8,834 bases of DNA from Candidatus Bathyarchaeota archaeon (GCA_005882905.1 VBBG01000056.1:524-9357); one strand, 5' to 3'; numbered from the stretch's first letter, positions 1 through 6,241 are shown. Notes: a model not told the origin generated them from the letters alone. Made by a program: numbers and translations.

Positions 1-1509
1 AGATCCAATGTTCTGGAAGGTCTCGAACGGACAGTCAAGTCGCTGGAGTCGATTGTTCAGAGGTCCCGATCGGAGCTAGACCGGTTAGAGTCTGAGATTG
101 TGAAGCTGAAGGAGGACCGGGTCTCAACGAGCAAGACTCGGGAGGCGCTGACTCGTGATGTTGAGCTGGCTCAGAGGAGTCTGGAGCGCACTCGGTTATC
201 GCTCCAACAGACGAAACGGCGGATTGACAGCTTGGAGAATTCGATGCAGAGAGAAAGAGAGCTGCTGCAGGAGATGGCGTCCAATCAGGGAGAGATGAAA
301 AGGCGGCTCGCGGTCCGAGAGGAAGAGCTTGCGAAGCTGAAGGTTGAGCAGCGAAGAACGGCGATCCTTCAGGCGGAACGCGAGAGAGACGGGGCGGTGG
401 CTCAGGCTGAGGCACTGCTACGGGAGAAACTAGAGCTTGAGAACAAACTAGCGTCGAGCCAGTCAACACTGGATACTCTCAGACCTGGATACGACCAGCT
501 GCGGATCCAGTCCCGTGCGCTAGAATCCGAGATCCGACGTGAAGAAGCGAGAGTCGAAGAGGCCGGCAAGAGATCAGAAGAACTCCAGCAGGAGATGAAG
601 AAGCTCAACGAGGAGAAGGCTCGCTTGGTCGAGAGCCTCGAGTCAGTCGGCGAGGAGCGGCGAAAGTACGAGGAACGGTTCTCTGAGATCGAAAAGTCGC
701 TGACCCAGCTTATCGAGAAGATGGACCCGCTCAACGCGAACGTATCAGAATTGAAGGCGACGCTTCGCGAGCTGGACACCCAGATAGTCATGCTGAATTC
801 GCAACTGCACAGTCTCGGTTTTGAAAAGACCCTAGAGACGACGCCTGAGGCGATTGAGGACGCTGCAAAGCTCAAGCTTGGCCTTGGGAAGGAGCTGGAA
901 GAGATTGGTGCCGTAAACCAATTGGCCGTTGAGCAGTATGAGGGTTTGAAGGACGGCTACAAGCACCTGTCGGAGAGGATTAGCGAGCTTGAGAGAGACA
1001 AGCTAGGAATTCTCAACTTCATGGGCGAACTGGAGAAGACGAAACTGGACACGTTCATGAGCGCGTTCACGAAGGTCAACGAGACCTTCCAGCAGATCTT
1101 CCACGACATAACAGAGGGCGGCAACGGAAGAATGGCCCTCGACAATCCAGACAATCCGTTCGAGGGTGGGCTGGACGTGTTTCTCCAGTTCCCTGGGAAG
1201 ACTGAGCTTACGATGGCCGCGGCCAGCGGTGGGGAGAAGTCAGTCTCGACCGTCTGCTATCTTCTCGCCTTGCAGCAGATCCATCCTATGCCGTTCTATA
1301 TCATGGACGAGATTGATGCACACCTTGACATCTTGAACACGAAGCGGCTGGCTACGCTGGTGGCGTCGAAGAGTAGCGAGTCCCAGTTCATAGTAATCTC
1401 GCTAAAGGATACGACCATATCGCGCGCCGTCAGGGTCTTCGGTGTCTTCATCGACAACGGTCAGAGCAAGCTCATCTCGTTGCCGAACAAGGGAGGCGTC
1501 AAGGACTGA
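1..1509 (+). CDS. smc: Chromosome segregation ATPase SMC, C-terminal part (5' end outside window)
   Basis: The frame is open from base 1, so this is the last 502 residues of a much longer protein; the first conventional start codon seen (GTG at 100) is internal. SMC is the ATPase of the condensin complex that loops and organises chromosomes. Residues 1 to about 330 are a charged Glu/Lys/Arg/Leu heptad-rich coiled coil, the arm returning from the hinge. The C-terminal head half follows. It has the NPFEGG segment, the ABC signature SGGEKS at 1225-1242, and Walker B FYIMDE at 1294-1311 with the catalytic Glu, followed by IDAHLD. Near the end comes FIVISLKD, which replaces the switch histidine, as in many SMCs. 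The signature is preceded by AAA where most family members have Leu residues. The N-terminal Walker A half and the hinge must lie upstream. The scpA gene follows directly and scpB overlaps scpA, so the three are very likely one operon. Identification is firm. Confidence 0.96.
   Translation, partial: RSNVLEGLERTVKSLESIVQRSRSELDRLESEIVKLKEDRVSTSKTREALTRDVELAQRSLERTRLSLQQTKRRIDSLENSMQRERELLQEMASNQGEMKRRLAVREEELAKLKVEQRRTAILQAERERDGAVAQAEALLREKLELENKLASSQSTLDTLRPGYDQLRIQSRALESEIRREEARVEEAGKRSEELQQEMKKLNEEKARLVESLESVGEERRKYEERFSEIEKSLTQLIEKMDPLNANVSELKATLRELDTQIVMLNSQLHSLGFEKTLETTPEAIEDAAKLKLGLGKELEEIGAVNQLAVEQYEGLKDGYKHLSERISELERDKLGILNFMGELEKTKLDTFMSAFTKVNETFQQIFHDITEGGNGRMALDNPDNPFEGGLDVFLQFPGKTELTMAAASGGEKSVSTVCYLLALQQIHPMPFYIMDEIDAHLDILNTKRLATLVASKSSESQFIVISLKDTTISRAVRVFGVFIDNGQSKLISLPNKGGVKD
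1491..1496 (+). promoter_or_regulatory. Possible Shine-Dalgarno for a CTG start of scpA at 1506
   Basis: GGGAGG lies inside the last codons of smc, nine bases before CTG 1506. That CTG overlaps the smc stop codon as CTGA. No such motif precedes the GTG at 1551. The site would explain how scpA is started by coupling to smc. It is inferred from position only. Confidence 0.4.
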
Positions 1510-1550
1510 CAACGCCCCAAGACTCATACTGGCTGAAGCAGCCCTACTCG

Positions 1551-2183
1551 GTGCTGTTTGATCTGCTCCACCTCCACCGCGTGAAGCCATGGGATGTGCA
1601 TCTCGCCGAACTCTTGACGGGACTAATGGGAGAGATGAGAGGCCGGGGCTACATCGACTTCTCAGTATCCGGGACAGCACTCCTCACCTCAGCCGTCCTA
1701 CTGCGAATGAAATCAGAACTCGTCCTGAAGATGGAAGAACCGCCCAAGCCTCCCCCGGAGAGGCCGACCGACTATGTTCCTCCACCGCTCGCCTTTCCGA
1801 TCAGGTACCAGTCGACGACCACTTCTCTGGAGGAGGTGCTCAAGGGAATCTTGGAGGTCTTGAAGGCCGAGAGGCTCTTGCCGGTAGGGACGTCGCAGCT
1901 GGTTAGCAGGACCCCGGCTGTGTTTGAGCAGGCTGACGATTGGCTTGTGAAGATAGAGGAGGAGATGAAGGCCTTCTACAACAGACTCATGAAAGAGACC
2001 GTTCGAGATAGATCGTTGTCTTTTCTCAAGCTTTTAGGAGATGGCGACGCGGTTCAGGCTGTAAGGATGTTCATCATGCTGCTCTTCCTCGCGTTCGAAG
2101 GAAAGATTGGTCTGAACCAAATGGAAGAGTTCGGAGACATCGAGATAGAGATGAGGAATGATGGAAGCCCAGTCTCAGACTGA
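1551..2183 (+). CDS. scpA: Segregation and condensation protein ScpA (kleisin)
   Basis: ScpA is the kleisin that bridges the two SMC heads and recruits ScpB. Residues 1-60 form the N-terminal helical domain that packs on the SMC neck; they include LFDLLHLHRVKPWDV and a YIDF..SGTALLTSAVLLRMKSE stretch. A proline-rich linker follows at 64-80. The C-terminal winged helix that caps the other SMC head spans about 165-202 and ends in the typical EFGDIEIEM. At 210 residues it is short, as archaeal kleisins usually are. GTG 1551 is the first conventional start, but it cuts into the first helix and has no ribosome-binding site. The frame is open upstream and protein-like (WLKQPYS before the GTG), so CTG 1506, overlapping the smc stop, is probably the real start and adds 15 residues. 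The gene sits between smc and scpB. Confidence 0.92.
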   Translation: MLFDLLHLHRVKPWDVHLAELLTGLMGEMRGRGYIDFSVSGTALLTSAVLLRMKSELVLKMEEPPKPPPERPTDYVPPPLAFPIRYQSTTTSLEEVLKGILEVLKAERLLPVGTSQLVSRTPAVFEQADDWLVKIEEEMKAFYNRLMKETVRDRSLSFLKLLGDGDAVQAVRMFIMLLFLAFEGKIGLNQMEEFGDIEIEMRNDGSPVSD

Positions 2184-2766
2184 ACCAACCCCCAAAACGT
2201 CTGGCGCACAGCAACAGCTCTGCGAGGCCGCGCTATACGTCTCAGGCAGGCCTCTGGACATCAAGACGATAGGGTCCATCATCGGCGCAAGGTCAGAGGA
2301 GAAGATCAAGTCGATAGTCCGTACCATAGCAGAGAGAAACTCCAAGTCAGAGAGCCCGATCCAGGTCTTGGAACTGCCTGATGGAAGATTCGTGATGCAG
2401 CTGAAGCCCGAGTTTGCCAAGCACGTCCGGAAGCTCTCAAACAGGCCCCTGCTGACCCCGGGTCCACTCCGGACCCTGTCGTTCATCGCACTGAGACAAC
2501 CGATTGCTCAGTCACGGGTCATAGCCGTCCGGGGGAAACTAGCATACCAGCACGTCAAGCAGCTGAAAGAGATGGACCTGATCAGCTATGAGAAGCTAGG
2601 ACGGTCAAAGACTCTGCGGACGACCACAACCTTCGCTGACTACTTCAACCTCAACCACGATCCAGCCATCATGAAGAAGGAATTGAAGAATATCCTCGAG
2701 CTCAAGGACGAATCAACTGGACTAACAACATCCGCATCTGGCTCAAGTCTTACTGAACAATCTTAG
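2158..2766 (+). CDS. scpB: Segregation and condensation protein ScpB
   Basis: ScpB is a winged-helix protein that binds the middle of the ScpA kleisin as a dimer and completes the SMC-ScpAB condensin. The first winged helix (about residues 18-95) starts with the family pattern EAALYVSGRPLD and ends with FVMQLKPEFAKHVRKL. The second (about 100-165) contains TLSFIALRQPI, an RGKLAY loop, LGRSKTLRTT and FADYFNL, all typical ScpB landmarks. A Ser/Thr-rich tail of about 25 residues follows, as is common in this family. The length of 202 residues is normal. The start is ATG ATG at 2158; an AGGA directly touches the first ATG, so the second (2161) may be better spaced. The gene overlaps scpA by 26 bases in another frame, which points to translational coupling. 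Confidence 0.94.
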   Translation: MMEAQSQTEPTPKTSGAQQQLCEAALYVSGRPLDIKTIGSIIGARSEEKIKSIVRTIAERNSKSESPIQVLELPDGRFVMQLKPEFAKHVRKLSNRPLLTPGPLRTLSFIALRQPIAQSRVIAVRGKLAYQHVKQLKEMDLISYEKLGRSKTLRTTTTFADYFNLNHDPAIMKKELKNILELKDESTGLTTSASGSSLTEQS

Positions 2767-2870
2767 CTCGGAAATGACGCATTCCGTTGGTTACCTAGGC
2801 AATGTCATCAGGCTTTCCACTCACAGAGTTTGCTTAGATTCGCACAAACTTACGTTCAGCTGATGGGGAC

Positions 2871-2874
2871 GGAG
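2871..2874 (+). promoter_or_regulatory. Shine-Dalgarno that decides the TTG start of the methyltransferase
   Basis: GGAG is five bases before TTG 2880. The nearby ATG at 2863 is in another frame, so this site is what supports the unusual TTG initiation. Confidence 0.6.
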
Positions 2875-2879
2875 ACATC

Positions 2880-3656
2880 TTGCCAAAGCGAGAATTTGAA
2901 GATCAGGAAATCTGGGAAAATCTCTACGCTGCAGAGGAGGGTCAGCTAGCTGCGGGAGTAATTGAACGCTCCTGGACAGAGACTGAGGACGGAGAACGAA
3001 CGTTCGACCGGAGAGTTCTAGCCTCCGCCAAGGGCAGGGACGTCATCGACATCGGCTGCGGAACAGGCGAGTTCACTCTTGAGATCGCTGCCTCAGCGAG
3101 CACAGTTGCGGGTATCGACTTCTCAGAGAGAGCACTGAAAAAAGCCCTAGAAAGGCTACAATCAGAGAAGACTTTCAACGTGGAATTCAACCTCTCTCGG
3201 GCAGACAAACTCCCTTATCCAAGTGAGAGCTTCGACTTGGCCATAAGCAGGAGGGGTCCAGCTGCAGATACGACGGAATCGATCGGAGAATCTTACAGAG
3301 TTCTGAGAAAGAATGGAGAAATTTTGTTGCAGGAGATCGGTGAGAGAGACAAACAGAACTGGGCTCAGGTCTTTGGCAGAGGCCAAATATATCCGGGGAC
3401 AGAGAAGGTCTCGACGGAGCTGGAGAAGAAGCTCGCGCGAGAAGGTTTCAGGAATATCAGCGTGGAAGAGTTCGAGGCCAACGAATACTTTGCAACTATC
3501 CAAGACATACTGATGAGACTGGAGAACTCGCCGATAATACCGGATTTCGATAAAGAACTCGACGAGGGCCACGTACAAGAGATCGCGAACCTGTTTACAA
3601 CACCGAAAGGCATCAAGACCAACACGCACAGGGTACTCGTGAGAGCCGAGAAATGA
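2880..3656 (+). CDS. Class I SAM-dependent methyltransferase, substrate unknown
   Basis: This is a soluble Rossmann-fold methyltransferase of 258 residues. Motif I is DIGCGTGEF at residues 57-65. The acidic end of strand 2 is GIDFS around 79-82, with Asp80 likely to contact the SAM ribose. The family's LPYPSESFDLAISR stretch lies at 111-124 and YRVLRKNGEILL at 139-150. The C-terminal 60 residues are helical and charged and may form a substrate lid. None of this fixes the substrate. The start is TTG 2880, the only conventional start after the in-frame stop at 2835-2837. GGAG at 2871-2874, five bases upstream, is a good Shine-Dalgarno. The 113-base gap after scpB suggests its own transcript; a weak A/T-rich element (TTAGATT, 2834-2840) could be its promoter. 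The stop overlaps a tiny downstream ORF as ATGA. Confidence 0.88.
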   Translation: MPKREFEDQEIWENLYAAEEGQLAAGVIERSWTETEDGERTFDRRVLASAKGRDVIDIGCGTGEFTLEIAASASTVAGIDFSERALKKALERLQSEKTFNVEFNLSRADKLPYPSESFDLAISRRGPAADTTESIGESYRVLRKNGEILLQEIGERDKQNWAQVFGRGQIYPGTEKVSTELEKKLAREGFRNISVEEFEANEYFATIQDILMRLENSPIIPDFDKELDEGHVQEIANLFTTPKGIKTNTHRVLVRAEK

Positions 3657-3760
3657 CCGAGTCTGGCCTTAATGCTCGAGGGTTAGAAAGACTGTTGCAT
3701 CCTCGACCGAACGACAACCCGCTGGGCCGCAAACTCGTCGGGAAACTGTCTAAGGAGTAA
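3653..3760 (+). CDS. Tiny basic ORF, 35 residues, possibly the first part of a frameshifted gene
   Basis: This ATG overlaps the methyltransferase stop as ATGA, the typical geometry for translational coupling. The peptide is basic (LERLLHPRPN, then NPLGRKLVGKLSKE) and its codons look like those of real genes here. It ends at TAA 3758. The frame one base further on is open through that point and carries a Lys-rich, coding-like stretch to TAG 3857 that has no conventional start of its own. The two pieces together would make a basic protein of about 66 residues. I do not recognise the family. Alternatives are a genuine 35-residue peptide or chance. Confidence 0.4.
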   Translation: MTESGLNARGLERLLHPRPNDNPLGRKLVGKLSKE

Positions 3761-3857
3761 CTCTCTCAGGGGCCAAGGTAGCCGCAAGACTGTCTTCTCG
3801 AAGACTAAGAACAATGCCCAGGCGAAGCTGAAAGCGAAGCTCAAGGCTCCCAGCTAG
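3759..3857 (+). other. Lys-rich open frame without a start, likely +1 continuation of the 3653 ORF
   Basis: This frame reads NSLRGQGSRK, then TVFSKTKNNAQ, then AKLKAKLKAPS and a TAG at 3855-3857. The AKLK pair comes from a near-perfect tandem 12-base repeat at 3822-3845. Third codon positions are mostly G or C, as in neighbouring genes. The frame opens after a TAG at 3684, and I found no ATG, GTG or TTG in it, so separate translation is unlikely. Lys-rich tails of this kind occur in nucleic-acid-binding proteins; no function is assigned. Confidence 0.35.
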
Positions 3858-3885
3858 CTTCTATCGCTCGGCACCTTGCTCAGTT

Positions 3886-4086
3886 CTATTCTGCGGCTTG
3901 TTCTTGTACGCCTCCAACTTCATGTGAGTCGTGGGGCATAGAGAGAGCCTCGAGCGGGACCCATCTCGACCTCTGAGCCCCCTTGATCCAGAGACCGTTG
4001 CCATCAATCCATTCGACGACACCCTCAATCGTCTCCCGGTTCAACAGGGTAACCTTGACAGTGTCCCCAGGCTTAGGCAGTGACAT
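3886..4086 (-). CDS. Small beta-barrel (LSm/SH3-like) protein, function unknown
   Basis: With the ATG at 4086 this is a 66-residue protein. Its core GDTVKVTLLNRETIEGVVEW, followed by GLWIKG and RWVPLEAL, is the strand pattern of small Sm-like or SH3-like barrels, with a Gly-Val-Val turn and a closing WVPLEAL strand. Such barrels often bind RNA or proteins, but no partner can be read here. A longer version from TTG 4101 (71 residues) is possible. I prefer the ATG because a TATA-like TTATTATT on the same strand is centred about 27 bases before it, the geometry of a leaderless archaeal transcript. The last 15 residues are polar and probably disordered. The gene converges with the methyltransferase group. 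Confidence 0.7.
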   Translation of the reverse strand: MSLPKPGDTVKVTLLNRETIEGVVEWIDGNGLWIKGAQRSRWVPLEALSMPHDSHEVGGVQEQAAE

Positions 4087-4109
4087 ACCACTATGATACA
4101 ACTAGCTCG

Positions 4110-4117
4110 AATAATAA
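4110..4117 (-). promoter_or_regulatory. TATA box for the barrel-like gene
   Basis: TTATTATT (minus strand) is centred about 27 bases upstream of ATG 4086. This is the spacing from TATA box to transcription start in archaea and implies a leaderless mRNA. Confidence 0.5.
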
Positions 4118-4143
4118 CCTGACAGCCATGCCGCTAGGCCGAC

Positions 4144-4344
4144 TTATCTGAGTCTACGCGTTTCATGCTTTTCTGAACACTCCTTACACAATGCCAGTCG
4201 AAATGTTGCGCCATTGAGCCCTTTGATCTCCGCTCCCTTTCTTTTGCAGCCACAATGGCACCTGCATCGTTCGGACGCGATGGCCTTCATCTGTACCGTT
4301 GAAACGGTTGGACATCTGATAATAGTCGATCTCAACCAGAACAT
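4144..4344 (-). CDS. Small Cys-rich zinc-ribbon-like protein
   Basis: The 66-residue product has a cluster CRCHCGC at residues 27-33 and a second knuckle CKECSEKH at 53-60. Cys27, 29, 31, 33, 53, 56 and His60 are thus available to bind zinc. Small archaeal proteins with a CxCxCGC cluster followed about 20 residues later by CxxC are a recurring uncharacterised type in my recollection; their role is unknown to me. The ATG at 4344 has a TATA-like CTTTAAC (4374-4380) about 33 bases upstream. Met19 (4290) is an alternative start that would leave only the metal-binding part. The C-terminus ETRRLR is basic, so contact with nucleic acid is possible. The gene is divergent from the membrane protein gene and 42 bases upstream of the barrel-like gene, which seems to have its own promoter. 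Confidence 0.65.
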   Translation of the reverse strand: MFWLRSTIIRCPTVSTVQMKAIASERCRCHCGCKRKGAEIKGLNGATFRLALCKECSEKHETRRLR

Positions 4345-4355
4345 TGGAAAGTCGG

Positions 4356-4369
4356 GAACAGTTTTGTTC
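4356..4369. repeat. Inverted repeat GAACA-N4-TGTTC, possible operator
   Basis: A perfect 5-base inverted repeat with a 4-base spacer lies between the TATA-like element and the ATG of the zinc-ribbon gene. A repressor bound here would block transcription start. The arms are short, so chance is a real alternative. Confidence 0.3.
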
Positions 4370-4373
4370 TCAA

Positions 4374-4380
4374 GTTAAAG
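4374..4380 (-). promoter_or_regulatory. TATA box for the zinc-ribbon gene
   Basis: CTTTAAC (minus strand) is centred about 33 bases before ATG 4344, which predicts a leader of only about six bases. Confidence 0.4.
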
Positions 4381-4405
4381 GATCAATACTGCTCTCGGAT
4401 AAGTA

Positions 4406-4418
4406 GGGATCTGATCCC
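4406..4418. repeat. 13-base palindrome GGGATC-T-GATCCC beside a promoter, possible operator
   Basis: Six-base perfect arms surround one central base. The palindrome ends five bases before the TATA box of the membrane protein gene, overlapping the place where TFB binds. This suits a dimeric regulator. The binding protein is unknown. Confidence 0.4.
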
Positions 4419-4423
4419 ATAGC

Positions 4424-4430
4424 CTAAAAT
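4424..4430 (+). promoter_or_regulatory. TATA box for the membrane protein gene
   Basis: CTAAAAT is centred 27 bases upstream of ATG 4454, consistent with a leaderless transcript. No Shine-Dalgarno precedes this ATG, which agrees. Confidence 0.55.
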
Positions 4431-4453
4431 CCGTGTGGAATTGACAGCCTACT

Positions 4454-4894
4454 ATGGCAGACAGGGCCGCAATTGCAGCGTTCGTATTGTCATTGCTGGG
4501 CGCAGCCTATCAAATGATAGCTTACGGACTCGCTTACCTAGTCGACAATCGGTACAATTACAACTACTATTTTGGCATCAGCGGTGTCTGGATCTTTATA
4601 GCGACCGTGGTCGTGTTCTGGGCGATCAGCCATCTCATGGATAGCCGTGACCCCCAACGCGCCGCCTGGCCGGCGATAATAATGGCGATGGGAGCTGCAA
4701 ACCTAGGAAATATGATCATCCAGTGGATCACCCCGGTCTATTTTGGATTTCTCGGAAGTCAGACTGTCCCCGCCGATGTGATAGTCACACTGACTCCTGC
4801 ACCAGTGCTACTCATAGCAGGAGGCATATTCGGATTCGTCGCCGTTCAACACCAAAGGAAAATATCTAGCCTAGGCATCCATCCATCAAACTAA
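4454..4894 (+). CDS. Integral membrane protein with four predicted helices, unknown function
   Basis: The 146-residue product has four hydrophobic segments at about residues 6-30, 41-62, 71-92 and 110-131. Short loops join them and a polar tail (HQRKISSLG) follows. The first loop is rich in Tyr and Asn (NRYNYNYYFG). The second loop is charged (DSRDPQR), which suggests that it faces the cytoplasm along with both ends. There is no signal peptide, metal site or enzyme motif, so it may be a small transporter-like, sensory or structural protein; I do not recognise a family. The ATG is supported by a TATA box 27 bases upstream. The gene stands alone on this strand. Its last 29 bases overlap the end of a CxxC microprotein gene on the other strand. 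Confidence 0.75.
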   Translation: MADRAAIAAFVLSLLGAAYQMIAYGLAYLVDNRYNYNYYFGISGVWIFIATVVVFWAISHLMDSRDPQRAAWPAIIMAMGAANLGNMIIQWITPVYFGFLGSQTVPADVIVTLTPAPVLLIAGGIFGFVAVQHQRKISSLGIHPSN

Positions 4895-4985
4895 TGATCG
4901 AGCCACGGCCACCGCAGATCTTGCAGTCAGGCCTTGCCGGTTCGTGATTGTAGACCTTAAAATGCGGGGTTGCGTAGAATCGCAC
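4866..4985 (-). CDS. 39-residue CxxC microprotein (single zinc knuckle)
   Basis: A short frame starts at GTG 4985 and reads MRFYATPHFKVYNHEP, then ARPDCKICGGRGSII, and ends LMDGCLG before TAG 4866-4868. CKICGGRG is a classic zinc-knuckle turn as in DnaJ and rubredoxin-like domains; one further Cys lies near the end. One CxxC pair would need a partner chain or the third Cys to bind metal. The gene lies 17 bases downstream of the dioxygenase gene on the same strand, so it may be co-transcribed. It overlaps the tail of the membrane protein gene on the opposite strand by 29 bases. The motif and the aromatic-rich N-terminus make chance less likely, but the short length keeps confidence moderate. 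Function unknown. Confidence 0.5.
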   Translation of the reverse strand: MRFYATPHFKVYNHEPARPDCKICGGRGSIISLMDGCLG

Positions 4986-5002
4986 GGTTCTCGCATCTTG
5001 TC

Positions 5003-6064
5003 CTACATGGCTTCAGGCGGAGAATGAACCCTCGGGTAGTCCGGCGGCCACTTTCCATGGTTGTTTGCGTCAGCCAGCTTTAGCGCAGACTCGATCTCTG
5101 CTCTCCGCGGTTCCAGCCACTTGGGAAGGACCAGCGACGTACCTAGCTTCTCTGGGGACTCATCTGCAGAGTATCCAGGATTCTTTGTAGCGATCTCCAA
5201 GAGATTCCCGTCGGGATCGCGTAAGTAGAGTGAGTGGAACCAGAACCGGTCAATGATCCCAGAGTTCTCTATCCCGACCTCGTTAAGCCGTTTCAGGATC
5301 TTCTGCTGCGCCTCATCATCCTCAACGGCCATGGCAATGTGGTGGATGCTCCCCTCGCCGACATATCCTTCCGATGGCTTGGGCATTGCTAGGTATCGTA
5401 GGAAGCCGGGACGCTCCTCGCTTCCGACCCCGAGGATATTCGTGCCGGTCTGGTCAGGGTTCGGAATTGTGAACTTGTCGGTCAGTCCTAGGAACTTGTC
5501 GAAGAACTTCGCAGTGGTCTCGGAATCGTAGGTCAAAGGACTCGCATGGTGGAAGGTAGTGAGCTTCATCTCACGGGCTATCGCAGTAGCCGACGGTAGG
5601 TCTCTGAACGCTTCCTTTGCATAGTCCTGGGAAACCTCATCATTGTTGGGGGATGTAATCTCGACAATTACGCCGTCAGGGTCCCGCACATAGATGGAGG
5701 TTCGATCGTCTCGTACATAGGGGCCCTCGACTGAGACTCCTTTCTGCCGGAGCCAAGATTTCCACTTTGGTAGCGAGTCGAATTTCGGGGTGGTGTAGGA
5801 GAGGTGGTGGGGAGAGCCGAGCCCTATCTTTCCCGGTCGCATATGAGGCCATTCGAAGAATGTAATAGCGCTCCCTGTGGTCGCTTTCTCGTCAGCGTAG
5901 AATAGATGCCTGTGATGCACATCGTCCTGGTTGACGGTGAGTTTTACGCGGCGGAGCCCGAGTACCTCTGTGTAGAACCTCCGGTTGACGTCCTCGTTCG
6001 ACGTGACTAGAGTGATGTGGTGTAATCCTCGGATGAGGCCGACATGTTGAGCCGTAGACGTCAT
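5003..6064 (-). CDS. Ring-cleaving dioxygenase-type VOC (glyoxalase fold) protein, MhqO-like
   Basis: At 353 residues this matches the MhqO/YkcA type of two-domain vicinal-oxygen-chelate proteins, thought to open hydroquinone- or catechol-like rings using a divalent metal. The N-terminal half has GLHHITL (14-19), FYTEVLGLRRVK (30-41), FFEW (69-72), GSPHHLSY (83-90) and YVRDPDGVIVEI (125-136). The C-terminal half repeats the pattern with FHHASPL (171-177), SIHHIAM (239-245) and YLRDPDGNLLEI (280-291). His241 or His242 and Glu290 are the likely metal ligands, with one from the FHH segment. The tail LGTSLVLPKWLEPRRAEIE is typical of this subfamily. The start is ATG 6064, with a TATA box at 6098-6104. 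The real substrate is unknown; other VOC reactions such as lyase or thiol transfer are possible. A ribbon-helix-helix regulator gene lies upstream on the same strand. Confidence 0.88.
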   Translation of the reverse strand: MTSTAQHVGLIRGLHHITLVTSNEDVNRRFYTEVLGLRRVKLTVNQDDVHHRHLFYADEKATTGSAITFFEWPHMRPGKIGLGSPHHLSYTTPKFDSLPKWKSWLRQKGVSVEGPYVRDDRTSIYVRDPDGVIVEITSPNNDEVSQDYAKEAFRDLPSATAIAREMKLTTFHHASPLTYDSETTAKFFDKFLGLTDKFTIPNPDQTGTNILGVGSEERPGFLRYLAMPKPSEGYVGEGSIHHIAMAVEDDEAQQKILKRLNEVGIENSGIIDRFWFHSLYLRDPDGNLLEIATKNPGYSADESPEKLGTSLVLPKWLEPRRAEIESALKLADANNHGKWPPDYPRVHSPPEAM

Positions 6065-6097
6065 GAATCGTACGACAAGTCAATCCATGCTACTAAG

Positions 6098-6104
6098 TAT
6101 ATAT
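6098..6104 (-). promoter_or_regulatory. TATA box for the dioxygenase gene
   Basis: ATATATA (minus strand) is centred 37 bases before ATG 6064, giving a predicted leader of about 10 bases. It lies between the end of the regulator reading frames and the dioxygenase, so the dioxygenase need not depend on read-through. Confidence 0.55.
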
Positions 6105-6130
6105 GTAATACCGTCACGGAGTCGGGTATT

Positions 6131-6241
6131 TTATCTCAGCGTTCTCCAATTCCTTCGCTGTCTTTCTATCCACTCGATGGTCCGGACGGATCTCGCTAAA
6201 TCCTCAAGAAGCTGTGACCAGTCGTCTTTCAGCTCTAGCCG
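6131..6241 (-). other. Open frame without a start, likely frameshifted C-terminus of the RHH gene
   Basis: In the +1 frame relative to the RHH gene the sequence reads RLELKDDWSQLLEDLARSV, then RTIEWIERQRRNWRTLR, and stops at TAA 6131-6133. This is a convincing amphipathic helical stretch with ordinary codons. The frame contains no ATG, GTG or TTG after its last upstream stop, so it is unlikely to be its own gene. Joined to the RHH frame near KSR it would give a protein of about 88 residues. Confidence 0.45.

Noticed and set aside
35..1154. Long open frames on the minus strand opposite smc, rich in Ser and Pro
   Set aside because: They are mirror frames of the Glu/Lys/Leu-rich coiled-coil codons, contain no recognisable domain, and lie fully under a certain gene.
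2774..2863. 29-codon ORF between scpB and the methyltransferase
   Set aside because: It has no ribosome-binding site and no motif, and it sits in what looks like the methyltransferase promoter region. The length is easily due to chance.
6068..6075. 8-base palindrome TCGTACGA near the dioxygenase start
   Set aside because: It is located at the expected transcription start but is too short to separate from chance.
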